Shown here in pieces: positions 1 to 7,342 of a DNA stretch of 64,000 nucleotides. A model generated the notes under the pieces. The model worked only from the letters and a program-made list of their open reading frames with translations, was not told the origin of the DNA and made no database searches. The stretch is taken from positions 1 to 64,000 of the forward strand of contig NZ_JAKNHJ010000010.1 in assembly GCF_022133705.1 (NCBI RefSeq). Reading direction: 5' to 3'. The first letter of the stretch is position 1; every line of letters begins with the position of its first letter. A program made the translations under genes and the position numbers. Source of the stretch: Varibaculum cambriense (GTDB lineage Bacteria > Actinomycetota > Actinomycetes > Actinomycetales > Actinomycetaceae).

Positions 1-87
1 CCCTCCTTCCAAGCTAGCCCTCAGTGTCCGGCAAATCGGCTCGACCCCGAAACGATCCTTATATGCGTCAATATAGGCGATCATCAT
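1..87 (-). CDS. IS3-family transposase orfB (DDE integrase part), 5' fragment
   Basis: The first 29 codons of orfB are present. They begin MMIAYIDAYKDRFGVEPICR, a typical start for the catalytic subunit of IS3-group transposases; the rest runs off the window, so the DDE residues are not visible. The start overlaps the orfA stop (ATGATGA arrangement at 82-87). A run of six T followed by C in orfA (T TTT TTC on the minus strand) is a plausible -1 slippery site that would join the two frames into an OrfAB fusion, as is usual in this family. The frameshift is inferred, not demonstrated. Confidence 0.75.
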   Translation of the reverse strand, partial: MMIAYIDAYKDRFGVEPICRTLRASLEGG

Positions 88-401
88 CGGGCCGGTCGGT
101 CGAGCTCCGCTGCGAAAAAAGCCGAAGCCGTCTTTAAAATCTCATTCGCCCGCCGCAGCTCAGCAACCTCACGCTTAAGCCGTTTGACCTCCTCGTGTTC
201 TTCACGCGTCATCCCCTGCCGCTCACCCGTGTTCACAAGATGCTGCTCATACCAACGCCGCAAAGACTCATTCGCAACCCCCAGCTTCGGGGCGATCTCA
301 TTAACCGCCCTCCACTGCGAACACGAACCATCAGCAGCCAACCGATCACAAAGCAACCGCACCGCACGATCCTTAAAATCCTGAGAATACCTCTTAGACA
401 T
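84..401 (-). CDS. IS3-family transposase orfA (HTH DNA-binding subunit)
   Basis: A 105-residue protein beginning MSKRYSQDFKDRAVRLL. The N-terminal half is a homeodomain-like helix-turn-helix, with the signature GVANESLRRWYEQ at about residues 45-57. The C-terminal part is a leucine-zipper-like helix (EEVKRLKREVAELRRANEILKTA) ending in the FFAAELDRP stretch typical of IS3-group OrfA. I chose the ATG at 401 rather than an upstream in-frame ATG at 434 because family members start at this motif and a GAGAGGATTAGGG purine-rich site precedes it. OrfA binds the element ends and fuses to OrfB by frameshifting. Confidence 0.85.
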   Translation of the reverse strand: MSKRYSQDFKDRAVRLLCDRLAADGSCSQWRAVNEIAPKLGVANESLRRWYEQHLVNTGERQGMTREEHEEVKRLKREVAELRRANEILKTASAFFAAELDRPAR

Positions 402-510
402 ATCCCTAATCCTCTCAAAAACGAGTAGGAACAAAACCCAGTACGCTTCACACCGGGGAAATCATCGCCGAACACACCATCAACCCCAACAAAACCTACC
501 AACCAAAAAA

Positions 511-620
511 CGGACAAATGTCCTGAAACACCCCAAACCCAAAACGGACAAATGACCCGAAACACCCACCCCAAAAACCCAAAAAATCCCGCGACATATG
601 CGGACACATGTCACGGGACA
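511..620. repeat. Three related 20-bp repeats at the IS end
   Basis: Copies lie at 511-530 (CGGACAAATGTCCTGAAACA), 545-564 (CGGACAAATGACCCGAAACA) and 601-620 (CGGACACATGTCACGGGACA). Spacing is uneven (34 and 56 bp). They lie in the non-coding end upstream of orfA, so transposase-binding sites or nested copies of the IS terminal repeat are the simplest reading. Confidence 0.6.
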
Positions 621-628
621 TCACATTG

Positions 629-713
629 CGGTAGCGGTGGGATTTGAACCCACGGTGGGTTGCCCCACACAGCATTTCGAGTGCTGCACCTTCGGCCGCT
701 CGGACACGCTACC
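629..713 (-). tRNA. tRNA-Ser, anticodon CGA
   Basis: The reverse strand folds as a class II tRNA of about 85 nt. The acceptor stem is GGTAGCG paired with CGCTACC, followed by discriminator G. The anticodon loop CTCGAAA gives anticodon CGA, reading UCG serine codons. A long variable arm (TGGGGCAACCCA region) and a TpsiC arm with GGTTCAAATCC are present. No CCA is encoded; the next bases are CAA. The extended variable arm and the anticodon together identify serine. The gene is flanked by the IS3-type end, a common insertion neighbourhood. Confidence 0.93.
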
Positions 714-1059
714 AGGTACTGTATTCAGTTGTTGGTGCGGTTACTCGCGGCCGAAGGCACCGAAGGTACCTGAGGCGAAAAGCGAGAAAACGCCACCTAT
801 TCATTGGTTGCGGAATCTCGCGAAGCGCGAGGAACCGCTACCAGCATCTGAGTTAACAGACCTTCAAAAGTTTAGCGGATTTGTCCGCCAGAACTAAACT
901 TTGGGCGCGAAATGTGATCACTCCCGCGGCTAGACGCTTCGCGTTGCCGCCGCGACAAAACAATCACCGCCGCGTAACCTCGCCAAGCCTCGCCAAGCCT
1001 CGCTACACAGCGTCACCAGCACGCTGCCACGCAACCGCGCTCGACGACCATACGCGCTA
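714..1059. other. Intergenic stretch, no gene recognised
   Basis: No convincing coding region is seen. The only notable structure is a short tandem repeat of CCTCGCCAAG, two exact copies plus a degenerate third, at 978-1007. The tRNA-Ser promoter should lie just beyond 713 on the minus strand, but I cannot name boxes with confidence. Confidence 0.5.
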
Positions 1060-1701
1060 CTACTGATCTACGATCCCGTATAAACGATCGCCAGCATCGC
1101 CCAGACCCGGGCGAATATAAGCCTGCGGGGTAAGCCCTTCATCCAGAGCCGCCACTACCACGGTAACGTCCGCTCGCTGGCCGATATGCTCTTCTACGTG
1201 CTTAACCCCTTCTGGCGCCGCCACCAAGCAGATGCAGGTAACATCCCGCGCGCCTCGCTCCAGAGCGTAATCTATGGCCGCTACCAAGGTGCCGCCGGTA
1301 GCCAGCATGGGATCAACCAGGAACACTTGCCGATCAGTTAAATCCTGGGGCAGACGATTCGCATAGGTTTCGATCGCCAAAGTTTCTTCGTCCCGCTTCA
1401 TCCCCAGGAAACCGACCTCTGCCGTGGGTAGCAAGGCAGTCATGCCAGAGAGCATCCCCAGTCCGGCTCGTAGAATCGGAATCACGATTGGACGGGGAGT
1501 CGAGATTACCTCGCCTTCCATGGGTTGAATCGGAGTTTCGATCTGCTTGGGAGTTACCCGCACATGCCGAGTTGCCTCATAGGCAAGCAGGGTAACTAGT
1601 TCATCAACCAGTTGCCGAAACACCGAAGAGGGGGTGTCTTTATCTCGCAGAATGGTCAGTTTATGTTTCACCAGCGGATGGTCAATGACTTTAAATTCCA
1701 T
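1060..1701 (-). CDS. upp: Uracil phosphoribosyltransferase
   Basis: Converts uracil plus PRPP to UMP in pyrimidine salvage; cytosolic and usually GTP-activated. The 213-residue length is standard for bacterial Upp. The PRPP-binding loop is [10 protein letters not shown] at about residues 129-138, and the C-terminal uracil-binding segment [15 protein letters not shown] lies at about 195-209. The gene is monocistronic here, divergent from ppk2 with about 136 bp between starts. No frameshift or missing motif is seen. Confidence 0.97.
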   Translation of the reverse strand: MEFKVIDHPLVKHKLTILRDKDTPSSVFRQLVDELVTLLAYEATRHVRVTPKQIETPIQPMEGEVISTPRPIVIPILRAGLGMLSGMTALLPTAEVGFLGMKRDEETLAIETYANRLPQDLTDRQVFLVDPMLATGGTLVAAIDYALERGARDVTCICLVAAPEGVKHVEEHIGQRADVTVVVAALDEGLTPQAYIRPGLGDAGDRLYGIVDQ

Positions 1702-1837
1702 ACTTTAAAACTAGCTTGTTTTCACTTCGCCTGCCTACTCTTTACCACTCCTGCCCTAAAAATATTCTTCCCGTTTTACCTCCACACAGCGCTCCCCTGC
1801 TCTACGCTAAGAATTACCGCCAAGCCAGGAGATATCG

Positions 1838-2749
1838 ATGAATCAAAGCGAACATGGGATTAGTGAAGCTGACGAAATCAAGGTACAGAAAATCCCTAAT
1901 AAAGTTTATGAGGCCGAGCTCTACCGTTTACAGGGAGAACTCGGAAAGCTACAAACGTGGGTGAAAGCTACCGGCGCCCGGATCGTAGTTATTTTTGAAG
2001 GACGCGATGCGGCCGGTAAAGGCGGCACTATTAAACGGATGACCGAATATCTCTCCCCGCGGGTGGCTCGGATCGTGGCGCTACCTAAACCGACGGAGCG
2101 GCAAGAAACCCAATGGTATTTCCAGCGTTATATCGAGCATCTGCCCGCAGCCGGCGAAATCGTCCTCTTCGATCGTTCTTGGTATAACCGGGCGGGGGTG
2201 GAAAAAGTGATGGGATTTGCCCGCCCTGACCAGGTGCAACTGTTCATGCGCCAATGCCCCATCTTCGAACAAATGCTAGTCGAAGACGGGATCTACCTGC
2301 GTAAATATTGGTTCAGCGTGTCAGATAAAGTACAGTACAAGCGTTTCAAATCTCGACTCGGTGATCCTTTACGCCAGTGGAAACTCTCCCCCATGGATTT
2401 AGAATCCATCACTCGCTGGGAAGACTACTCGCGTGCTAAAGACGACATGATGGTACATACAGATACTTCGGTGGCTCCCTGGCATCACGTGCTTTCTGAT
2501 TCCAAAAAGCAGGCGCGACTAAATATGATCCACCATTTCCTAGAATCTATCCCCTATACGGAGATTCAAAGCGATGCGGAGCCGATCAAGCTACCTCCGC
2601 GCCCTAACTCCAGTGGATACGTGCGCCCCTCGGTGGCGGTTTCGAAGTATGTTCCAGATTTTGCGGGCGAAGTTGCCAAACAACACAAGAAAAAGAAGCT
2701 TGAGGGAACTGAGGAAGATTTAAAGCAGTACCGCGATAACGAGAATTGA
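1838..2749 (+). CDS. ppk2: Polyphosphate kinase 2 family protein
   Basis: A cytosolic P-loop kinase that transfers phosphate between polyphosphate and nucleotides. The 303-residue single-domain protein has Walker A GRDAAGKGG at about residues 55-63, Walker B-like DRSWYNRAG at 112-120, and a following lid region, all typical of PPK2. The start has a good Shine-Dalgarno AGGAGA at 1827-1832. Which PPK2 class it belongs to (NDP or NMP phosphorylation) cannot be decided by eye. It is followed immediately by a dehydrogenase remnant. Confidence 0.93.
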   Translation: MNQSEHGISEADEIKVQKIPNKVYEAELYRLQGELGKLQTWVKATGARIVVIFEGRDAAGKGGTIKRMTEYLSPRVARIVALPKPTERQETQWYFQRYIEHLPAAGEIVLFDRSWYNRAGVEKVMGFARPDQVQLFMRQCPIFEQMLVEDGIYLRKYWFSVSDKVQYKRFKSRLGDPLRQWKLSPMDLESITRWEDYSRAKDDMMVHTDTSVAPWHHVLSDSKKQARLNMIHHFLESIPYTEIQSDAEPIKLPPRPNSSGYVRPSVAVSKYVPDFAGEVAKQHKKKKLEGTEEDLKQYRDNEN

Positions 2750-2765
2750 TTTCCAACCACTGGGC

Positions 2766-2966
2766 GTTTGGGTCACCTCTATCCACCCCGGGCGAGTCGA
2801 TACCGATATGCAACACGTTTTGCAAGAGGACGCTGGCTACTATGATCCCGCCGATCATATGACGGTGGAATCTATCGCCAGAGCGGTTCGTTTCGCTATT
2901 GATTCTCCCGAAAATGCGATGGTGGAAATGGTATCGATTCGCCCGGTGCGGCAGGTGCGGCGCTAG
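2766..2966 (+). pseudogene. Short-chain dehydrogenase remnant (C-terminal third only)
   Basis: One open frame encodes VWVTSIHPGRVDTDMQ, then an AGYYDPADHM segment, TVESIARAVRFAID and VEMVSIRPVRQVRR before TAG. This is the pattern of the C-terminal third of actinobacterial SDR oxidoreductases: the VxxIHPGRVxTDMQ loop, YDP-x4-ESVA helix and xIRP end. The Rossmann nucleotide-binding part and the YxxxK catalytic motif are absent; the preceding bases are the ppk2 3' end. It has no start codon or ribosome site of its own and is interpreted as a deletion scar. Confidence 0.7.
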
Positions 2967-3010
2967 GCCGCTGCCACCCCAGACGGACGCGGCACTAGAC
3001 CGGTTTCTTC

Positions 3011-4008
3011 CTAGGCGCTCTGCGCGGCGATCAGGTTTTCTGCCCCGAGGCGGATGCCTTCTAACTGATCGTAGGCGGCATCCTCGTGCTCGATGTTGAT
3101 GTTCATTTCCGGATCGATCTTGGCGATCGCCGCTAGGAACTCACTCCACCAGGGCACGTCGTGACCTTCACCGATGGCAACGAAGCGCCAGGCGGGATCA
3201 GAGGGCCAGGAGGAGCAGTAGTGATCCATCCCTACGGGGGTGCGCGCGGATTCGTCCTCGGGAACCGGCTCGAAGGAAGGATCTAGTACCCCGCGAGTGG
3301 CTACCCCGGGCTCGATCTTGGTGTCTTTGGCGTGCACGTGCACGATCTTGTCACCGAGCAGTTAAATCGACTTCATAATGTCCATCCCCTGCCACATCAG
3401 GTGGGAGGGATCCATATTTACCCCAATGTTCTTGAAGCCTCCGACCCGTTCGTCGAACTCTAGGAACTGGGTGGGGGTGAACACGGTGTTGGTGGGATGC
3501 AGTTCCCAAGCCAGTTTCACGCCTGCATCTTGGGCGCGCTGGTCCATTTCTTTCCAGAATTTTTCTAGCACCGAGTACTGGTATTCCAGGACTTCTAGCT
3601 GTTCACCGTTCCAAGGGTTAACTACCCATGCCGGATATTTGGCGTCCGGGTCGGTGCCGGGCAGCCCGGACATACATACGATTTCCCCGACCCGAGTTTT
3701 CCGGCCAGTTCGATGGCGCGTTTGAGGTCATAGGTGTGGCGCGGCCCCACATCGGGCAGCGGGTCCAGTACGTTACCGGAGGTGTTCAGGCCGGCGAGCC
3801 GCATTCCTTTTTCTTCGAAAATCCCCAGGTAATCTTCGCGGGCGGTTTTTGAACCGATCAGCAAATCAACCGGGCAGTGCGGGGAGGGAATGAAGCCCCC
3901 CACATTTACTTCCGCGCCGGTCAGCCCGAAGGATTTCAAATGATCGAGCGCCTCAGGCAGAGTGAAGTTGTGTAGACAAGCGGTGTAAGCACCTAGATTC
4001 ATAGCCAT
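3011..4008 (-). pseudogene. Sugar phosphate isomerase/epimerase (AP-endonuclease-like TIM barrel), broken
   Basis: Three adjacent minus-strand pieces join into one xylose-isomerase-like TIM-barrel protein of about 330 residues. It starts MAMNLGAYTACLHNF at 4008 after an AGGAG site. Near 3675-3680 the frame shifts: the text expected after LGSG is EIVCMSGLPG, and one G is missing from a G run (four, five needed). At 3362-3364 an in-frame TAA interrupts MDIMKSI / LLGDKIVHVHAKDT. The end is normal at 3011. Metal-ligand-type segments survive (NMDPSHL, HVHAKDT, NIEHEDA). It lies 26 bp downstream of the Gfo/Idh gene in an apparent operon. Two independent lesions make a sequencing error alone unlikely. 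Confidence 0.85.
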
Positions 4009-4034
4009 GGTTTTTCTCCTTTTCGTTATTTTGG

Positions 4035-5219
4035 TTATTTGATTTCCATTTCGGCGCCACCGTTGGCTGCGCATTTAGCAATAGTGTCGAGGATTCGCAT
4101 GGAGCGGTATCCGTAGGCAAAGTCCGGGGTGGGAGGCAATCCGTCTTTAACCCCGGCTACCTGCTCTAAGAAAGCATGTGCCTGGTAAACGAACTGCTGG
4201 ATTTGCGTAACACTCACTCCCCCGAAGTCCATAGAAGATCCGCCCTTGAAGTAAGGGAAGTCAGGGTTGACGAGGACGCGGCGCGGCCCGCCCAATCCGG
4301 CAGGAGCGGTTTGGTCATCAACCATGATTTCGCCGGCGCGCGCCATATCGAAGGACACCATTCCTTTGGTGCCATTAACGGTGATTTGCATGGAGTTCGG
4401 AGATCCGAACGCTACCCGGGAAACCGAGAAAGTCCCAATAATGCCATTTTCAAATTTTAGGGTACAGGTGGCAACGTCATCGTTTTCTACGATTTCGGTC
4501 GCTTCTGCCTGCGAGGAGGCTCCGCGTCCTCCTGCAACTCCTTCTAGAGCCGGGGGACGCTTCTTAATCACGGTAGAAAGCTGGGCACCAGCGACCGCCT
4601 TCAGAGGGCCACAAATAAATTCGGAGGTATCAACTAGAAGGCTGCCCACATCTCCGAGAGCGCCCGAGCCCATCGGCCCCTTATAGCGCCATGCGATCGG
4701 AGTGTTCGGGTCACAGCCATAGTCACACCAGTAACGCGCGTCAAAATGGGTAATTTCCCCCAGCTGGCCGCTTTGCACCATTTCTGCGATTTTTGCCAGA
4801 CCGGGATTGCGGCGATAGCAGTAGCCCAGACCGGTTACTACTTTGTCGGTTGCCCCAAACTCTGCCATCGCCTTGGCGTCCTCTAGGTTATCGGTCAAAG
4901 GCTTTTCGCACAGGACATGTTTGCCGGCTTTCACCAGCGCCTCGGCCATTTCGCGGTGCAACTTGTTGCCCACCACAATGGAAACGATGTCGATATCGGG
5001 GTCATCTACAATGTCTTTCCAGTTATCAGTAGCTTTTTCATACCCGTAGTCACGGGCGGCAGCCTCCGCGAAAGGAAGATAGGCGTCCGCGATAGTAGCT
5101 AGACGCAGCCGAGGTAGCTCTGACGCGAATACGGTATTGGCTCGCCGCCAACCATCTGCGTGGGTCCGCCCGGCCATACCCGCACCGATCACCGCCACCG
5201 ATAGAGTTTCTTTAGTCAT
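4035..5219 (-). CDS. Gfo/Idh/MocA-family oxidoreductase, unusual active site
   Basis: An NAD(P)-dependent sugar or polyol dehydrogenase-like protein of 394 residues. The N-terminal Rossmann fold has VIGAGMAG at about 10-17 and CEKPLT at 104-109 with the usual Lys; the C-terminal beta-sheet domain resembles the approximately 390-residue sugar 3-dehydrogenase group (levoglucosan dehydrogenase type). Oddity: the catalytic D-x-x-x-H motif reads GDVGSLLVD, so Leu occupies about position 194 where His is expected. The start at 5219 follows an AGGAG site; an in-frame ATG at 5291 is upstream of the proposed promoter. It is first gene of an operon with the broken isomerase, divergent from and probably repressed by the LacI regulator. 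Substrate unknown. Confidence 0.85.
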   Translation of the reverse strand: MTKETLSVAVIGAGMAGRTHADGWRRANTVFASELPRLRLATIADAYLPFAEAAARDYGYEKATDNWKDIVDDPDIDIVSIVVGNKLHREMAEALVKAGKHVLCEKPLTDNLEDAKAMAEFGATDKVVTGLGYCYRRNPGLAKIAEMVQSGQLGEITHFDARYWCDYGCDPNTPIAWRYKGPMGSGALGDVGSLLVDTSEFICGPLKAVAGAQLSTVIKKRPPALEGVAGGRGASSQAEATEIVENDDVATCTLKFENGIIGTFSVSRVAFGSPNSMQITVNGTKGMVSFDMARAGEIMVDDQTAPAGLGGPRRVLVNPDFPYFKGGSSMDFGGVSVTQIQQFVYQAHAFLEQVAGVKDGLPPTPDFAYGYRSMRILDTIAKCAANGGAEMEIK

Positions 5220-5284
5220 TTTTTCTCCTCTTTGAGTTCCGTTAGTACCGAGAACGCTTGGACAGCCGCCCCAACGAACCGGCA

Positions 5285-5298
5285 TTAACACGTGTTAA
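5285..5298. promoter_or_regulatory. LacI-type operator, perfect 14-bp palindrome
   Basis: TTAACACGTGTTAA is a perfect palindrome with the central CG typical of LacI-family operators. On the minus strand it falls just downstream of the proposed -10 box (5308-5313), where bound repressor would block the oxidoreductase promoter. An 11/14 match lies in front of the lacI-type gene. Confidence 0.7.
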
Positions 5299-5307
5299 CT
5301 GCTGTCC

Positions 5308-5336
5308 ATAGTAAAGGACTTTTTTCTACAAATCAA
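5308..5336 (-). promoter_or_regulatory. Promoter of the Gfo/Idh-isomerase operon
   Basis: On the minus strand, TTGATT (5336-5331), a 17-bp spacer and TACTAT (5313-5308) form a reasonable housekeeping promoter. Transcription would start near 5301, overlapping the palindromic operator. Confidence 0.55.
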
Positions 5337-5434
5337 GAGCTATTTTCCAATATTTTCTAAAATCTTTTTTAATCCCGCTCCCGTTGATTCTGAGAGGAAT
5401 GATTCCTAACTATGTCCCCAAGTCAACCGAATTT

Positions 5435-5457
5435 TTCACACGCGTTACTTATATACT
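5435..5457 (+). promoter_or_regulatory. Second operator copy and -10 box before the LacI gene
   Basis: TTCACACGCGTTAC at 5435-5448 matches the upstream palindrome at 11 of 14 positions, suggesting autoregulation. A -10-like TATACT at 5452-5457 would place the transcription start at or next to the A of the ATG at 5464, i.e. a leaderless mRNA. This fits the absence of a well-spaced Shine-Dalgarno sequence. Confidence 0.5.
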
Positions 5458-5463
5458 TAAGGC

Positions 5464-6474
5464 ATGAGTTTTCGCCCCACGCAAGCAGATGTAGCCCGCA
5501 AGGCGGGAGTGTCACGCGGGTTAGTTTCCCTGGCGTTATCTGATTCCCCGCGGGTTAATGCGGAAACTAAAGCCAACATTCTGCGCGTTGCCTCTGATAT
5601 GGGATACGTGCGCAATCAAAATGCCGCGTTTTTATCGACCTCCGGAACCGATCTCCTCGGGGTAATCCTGCCCGACCTGCAAAACCCTTTTTTCGAAGAG
5701 GTCGAGGACGCGCTGCGGCTTTCAGCAGAAGAAAACAAACTTTTGTCTTTGGTTTCTACTGCGCGCCAGGATCCGGAAAAAGAATGGAACCTGATAAACC
5801 GCTACCAGGAAATGCAGACTATCGGGGTCATCCTCATCTCCCCGGCCTCCTCCCAAGAGCGCCTGGCGCACCTATCGGAAACCTTCCCCCTGGCGGTGCT
5901 GGGGTTAAAGTACGTGGCAGGAAAAATAGACTCTATCCATATGGACGAGGAAGCAGCAGCCAGGCTAGCGATCGCTCATCTAGCCGAGTGCGGATACGAC
6001 CGTATCTTTTCCCTATCCAGTCCGGAAAGCGTTGATCAAGCAGTAGCTACCCGCCGCAAAGTGCAGCGAGCTGCTTTTGAATCTTTACGAAAAAAGCACA
6101 AAAGTTTCCCGGGTTTTCAAGCTCTGGTACCAGATCTGGAACCGGGGGAACAGATTCGCCAATGCCTAGAAGGATCGGTGGCCAAGCGGCCAGCGTTTAT
6201 TGCGCACAACAATCTGATCGCGATTGAAGCTTGTACCGCGCTGCGCGCCCTCGGAATGGAACCAGGTAAAGACTGTGGGTTAATTACCTATGACGACACC
6301 TATTTGGGACAGTTAGAAGAGTTTTCGATTACTTCGATCGACCAACATGCGGATCAGTTGGGTGAACAGGCCGTTACCGCCTTGGCTAAGCGCTACGCCG
6401 CCTCGGGGGGGCCCGGACAAGAAATCGCGATTCGTCCCTCGCTGCTGCAGCGCGCCACCACCTGCAAAAAGTAG
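5464..6474 (+). CDS. LacI-family transcriptional regulator
   Basis: A 336-residue repressor. The N-terminal lambda-repressor-like HTH reads TQADVARKAGVSRGLVSLAL at about 6-25, followed by the hinge region. The periplasmic-binding-protein-like ligand domain starts LLGVILPDLQNPFF at about 64-77 and ends SITSIDQHADQLGEQA. The start is fixed by the HTH. No good Shine-Dalgarno precedes it (AAGG two bases before ATG), so leaderless translation is likely. It is divergent from the Gfo/Idh operon and probably controls both that operon and itself through the two palindromes between them. The inducer is unknown; a sugar or cyclitol is the obvious guess. Confidence 0.92.
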   Translation: MSFRPTQADVARKAGVSRGLVSLALSDSPRVNAETKANILRVASDMGYVRNQNAAFLSTSGTDLLGVILPDLQNPFFEEVEDALRLSAEENKLLSLVSTARQDPEKEWNLINRYQEMQTIGVILISPASSQERLAHLSETFPLAVLGLKYVAGKIDSIHMDEEAAARLAIAHLAECGYDRIFSLSSPESVDQAVATRRKVQRAAFESLRKKHKSFPGFQALVPDLEPGEQIRQCLEGSVAKRPAFIAHNNLIAIEACTALRALGMEPGKDCGLITYDDTYLGQLEEFSITSIDQHADQLGEQAVTALAKRYAASGGPGQEIAIRPSLLQRATTCKK

Positions 6475-6572
6475 CGCTAAAAGACCGCGAAAGGCAGCGG
6501 ACACAAAGCCCCGAGCTCCCCCTCTCTCAGGATGAAATATTAGATCCTAAGTCTTAGTTTTATCTACCGTGG

Positions 6573-6833
6573 CTACAAAGCATCAATAAGGTCGCGTACC
6601 AGATGGCTGGGGGTAGTCCCGAGTTCCTTGGCTATAGTAGTAATCTTGGTTCGACGTGCTTCGTCTAGGCGGATCGTAAAAGGTTGAGCATTTTTCCCGA
6701 CGCTAACCGGCCGACCAGGCATCGCGGGGGTAAGGTGTTTGCCGCTGTATTCGGCTTCACTTTCCTGCGCCTTAGCCCACTGCTCGACTTGTTCGTCACT
6801 GTAGCTTGTTCCGTTTGCGGCCGTCCATTTCAT
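6573..6833 (-). CDS. Ribbon-helix-helix-like antitoxin candidate
   Basis: An 86-residue protein whose C-terminal half, FTIRLDEARRTKITTIAKELGTTPSHLVRDLIDAL (residues 52-86), is a typical MetJ/Arc (CopG-type) ribbon-helix-helix: one beta strand then two helices with a GTTPS turn. The N-terminal part is basic and polar and could be the toxin-binding arm. Its ATG overlaps the upstream gene stop by 4 bp (ATGA at 6830-6833), implying translational coupling. Expected role: DNA-binding antitoxin that neutralises the upstream protein and autoregulates the pair. The order is toxin first, antitoxin second. Function is inferred from architecture. Confidence 0.65.
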   Translation of the reverse strand: MKWTAANGTSYSDEQVEQWAKAQESEAEYSGKHLTPAMPGRPVSVGKNAQPFTIRLDEARRTKITTIAKELGTTPSHLVRDLIDAL

Positions 6834-7096
6834 CGCTCTAGCCCTACCTCTCTTAACGTCTTTTTACTCGCTTTCATGGCATGGAAAATATGCCAGGTTT
6901 CATCGTTATTTTCGATGGCAATATATTCGATTAGCTTCCCGTCCGCGATGCCAACCCCTACCCATTGGACGGGATCAGTATCACGGGGAATGCATCTTAG
7001 GGTGGTATTCCACGCTTCCCTCACCATTGCCGGGCTCATATCTGGGTGGCGTGCTTGGATTCTAGGATTTACATATATTTCCACTTCAATTCCCAC
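6830..7096 (-). CDS. Small toxin-like protein, partner of the RHH gene
   Basis: An 88-residue alpha/beta protein: RHPDMSPAMVREAWNT (short helix), two strands around VQWVGVGIADGKLIEYIAI, then WHIFHAMKASKKTLREVGL. The HG/HP-x-V-x3-A...LLEV...IFHAM-x-A pattern resembles small RelE/BrnT-like actinobacterial toxins found next to RHH antitoxins, but I do not recognise a named family. The upstream AT-rich stretch at 7105-7140 contains TATAAT-like sequence on the minus strand and could hold the promoter. No strong catalytic signature can be claimed. Confidence 0.55.
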   Translation of the reverse strand: MGIEVEIYVNPRIQARHPDMSPAMVREAWNTTLRCIPRDTDPVQWVGVGIADGKLIEYIAIENNDETWHIFHAMKASKKTLREVGLER

Positions 7097-7268
7097 TCGG
7101 GTTTATTTTTAGATAATAATTATATATTTGTAGTACATAATTACACAAGGGTTCGAGCTAATCCCTTACCCGGATTATAGAGAAAGCGCCCCAGCTGAGC
7201 GCATCGAACCTGCCCCCCTCCGAGAAACTCGCGTGCGCCCTCGTAAATTTGGAAATAAAGCCAGATAA

Positions 7269-7321
7269 TAAAAACCCTGGCCTGCCAGCGAACTAACGAA
7301 TAGTTTGCTGACAGGCCAGGG
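7269..7321 (-). terminator. Rho-independent terminator after the inositol transporter
   Basis: The inverted repeat CCCTGGCCTG (7275-7284) / CAGGCCAGGG (7312-7321) forms a stem with an AT-rich loop, followed on the minus strand by TTTTTATTAT. It lies 21 bp downstream of the transporter stop. Confidence 0.85.
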
Positions 7322-7342
7322 CGATAGCTGGGTATATAGCTA

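Larger units (their letters stand above)
1..620 (-). mobile_element. IS3-family insertion sequence, partial (one end only)
   Basis: The window opens inside an IS3-type element read on the minus strand. It shows the upstream transposase frame (orfA), the first codons of the overlapping orfB, and a non-coding end carrying three related 20-bp repeats. The other end lies outside the window, so terminal inverted repeats, target duplication and exact boundaries cannot be fixed; 620 is the outer edge of the last repeat and is a guess. It sits directly beside the 3' end of a tRNA-Ser gene. Confidence 0.7.

Noticed and set aside
233-607. 124-codon minus-strand open frame over the IS end
   Set aside because: Low-complexity Gly/Val/Phe composition, overlaps orfA in another frame, no motif.
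511-620. Three repeated 20-bp units as a CRISPR array
   Set aside because: Spacing is 14 and 36 bp of low-complexity sequence, repeats are imperfect, and no cas genes are present. They fit an IS end.
3011-4008. Three separate small genes in the isomerase region
   Set aside because: The pieces join in order into one known fold with lost base and stop at the joints, so a pseudogene is the simpler reading.
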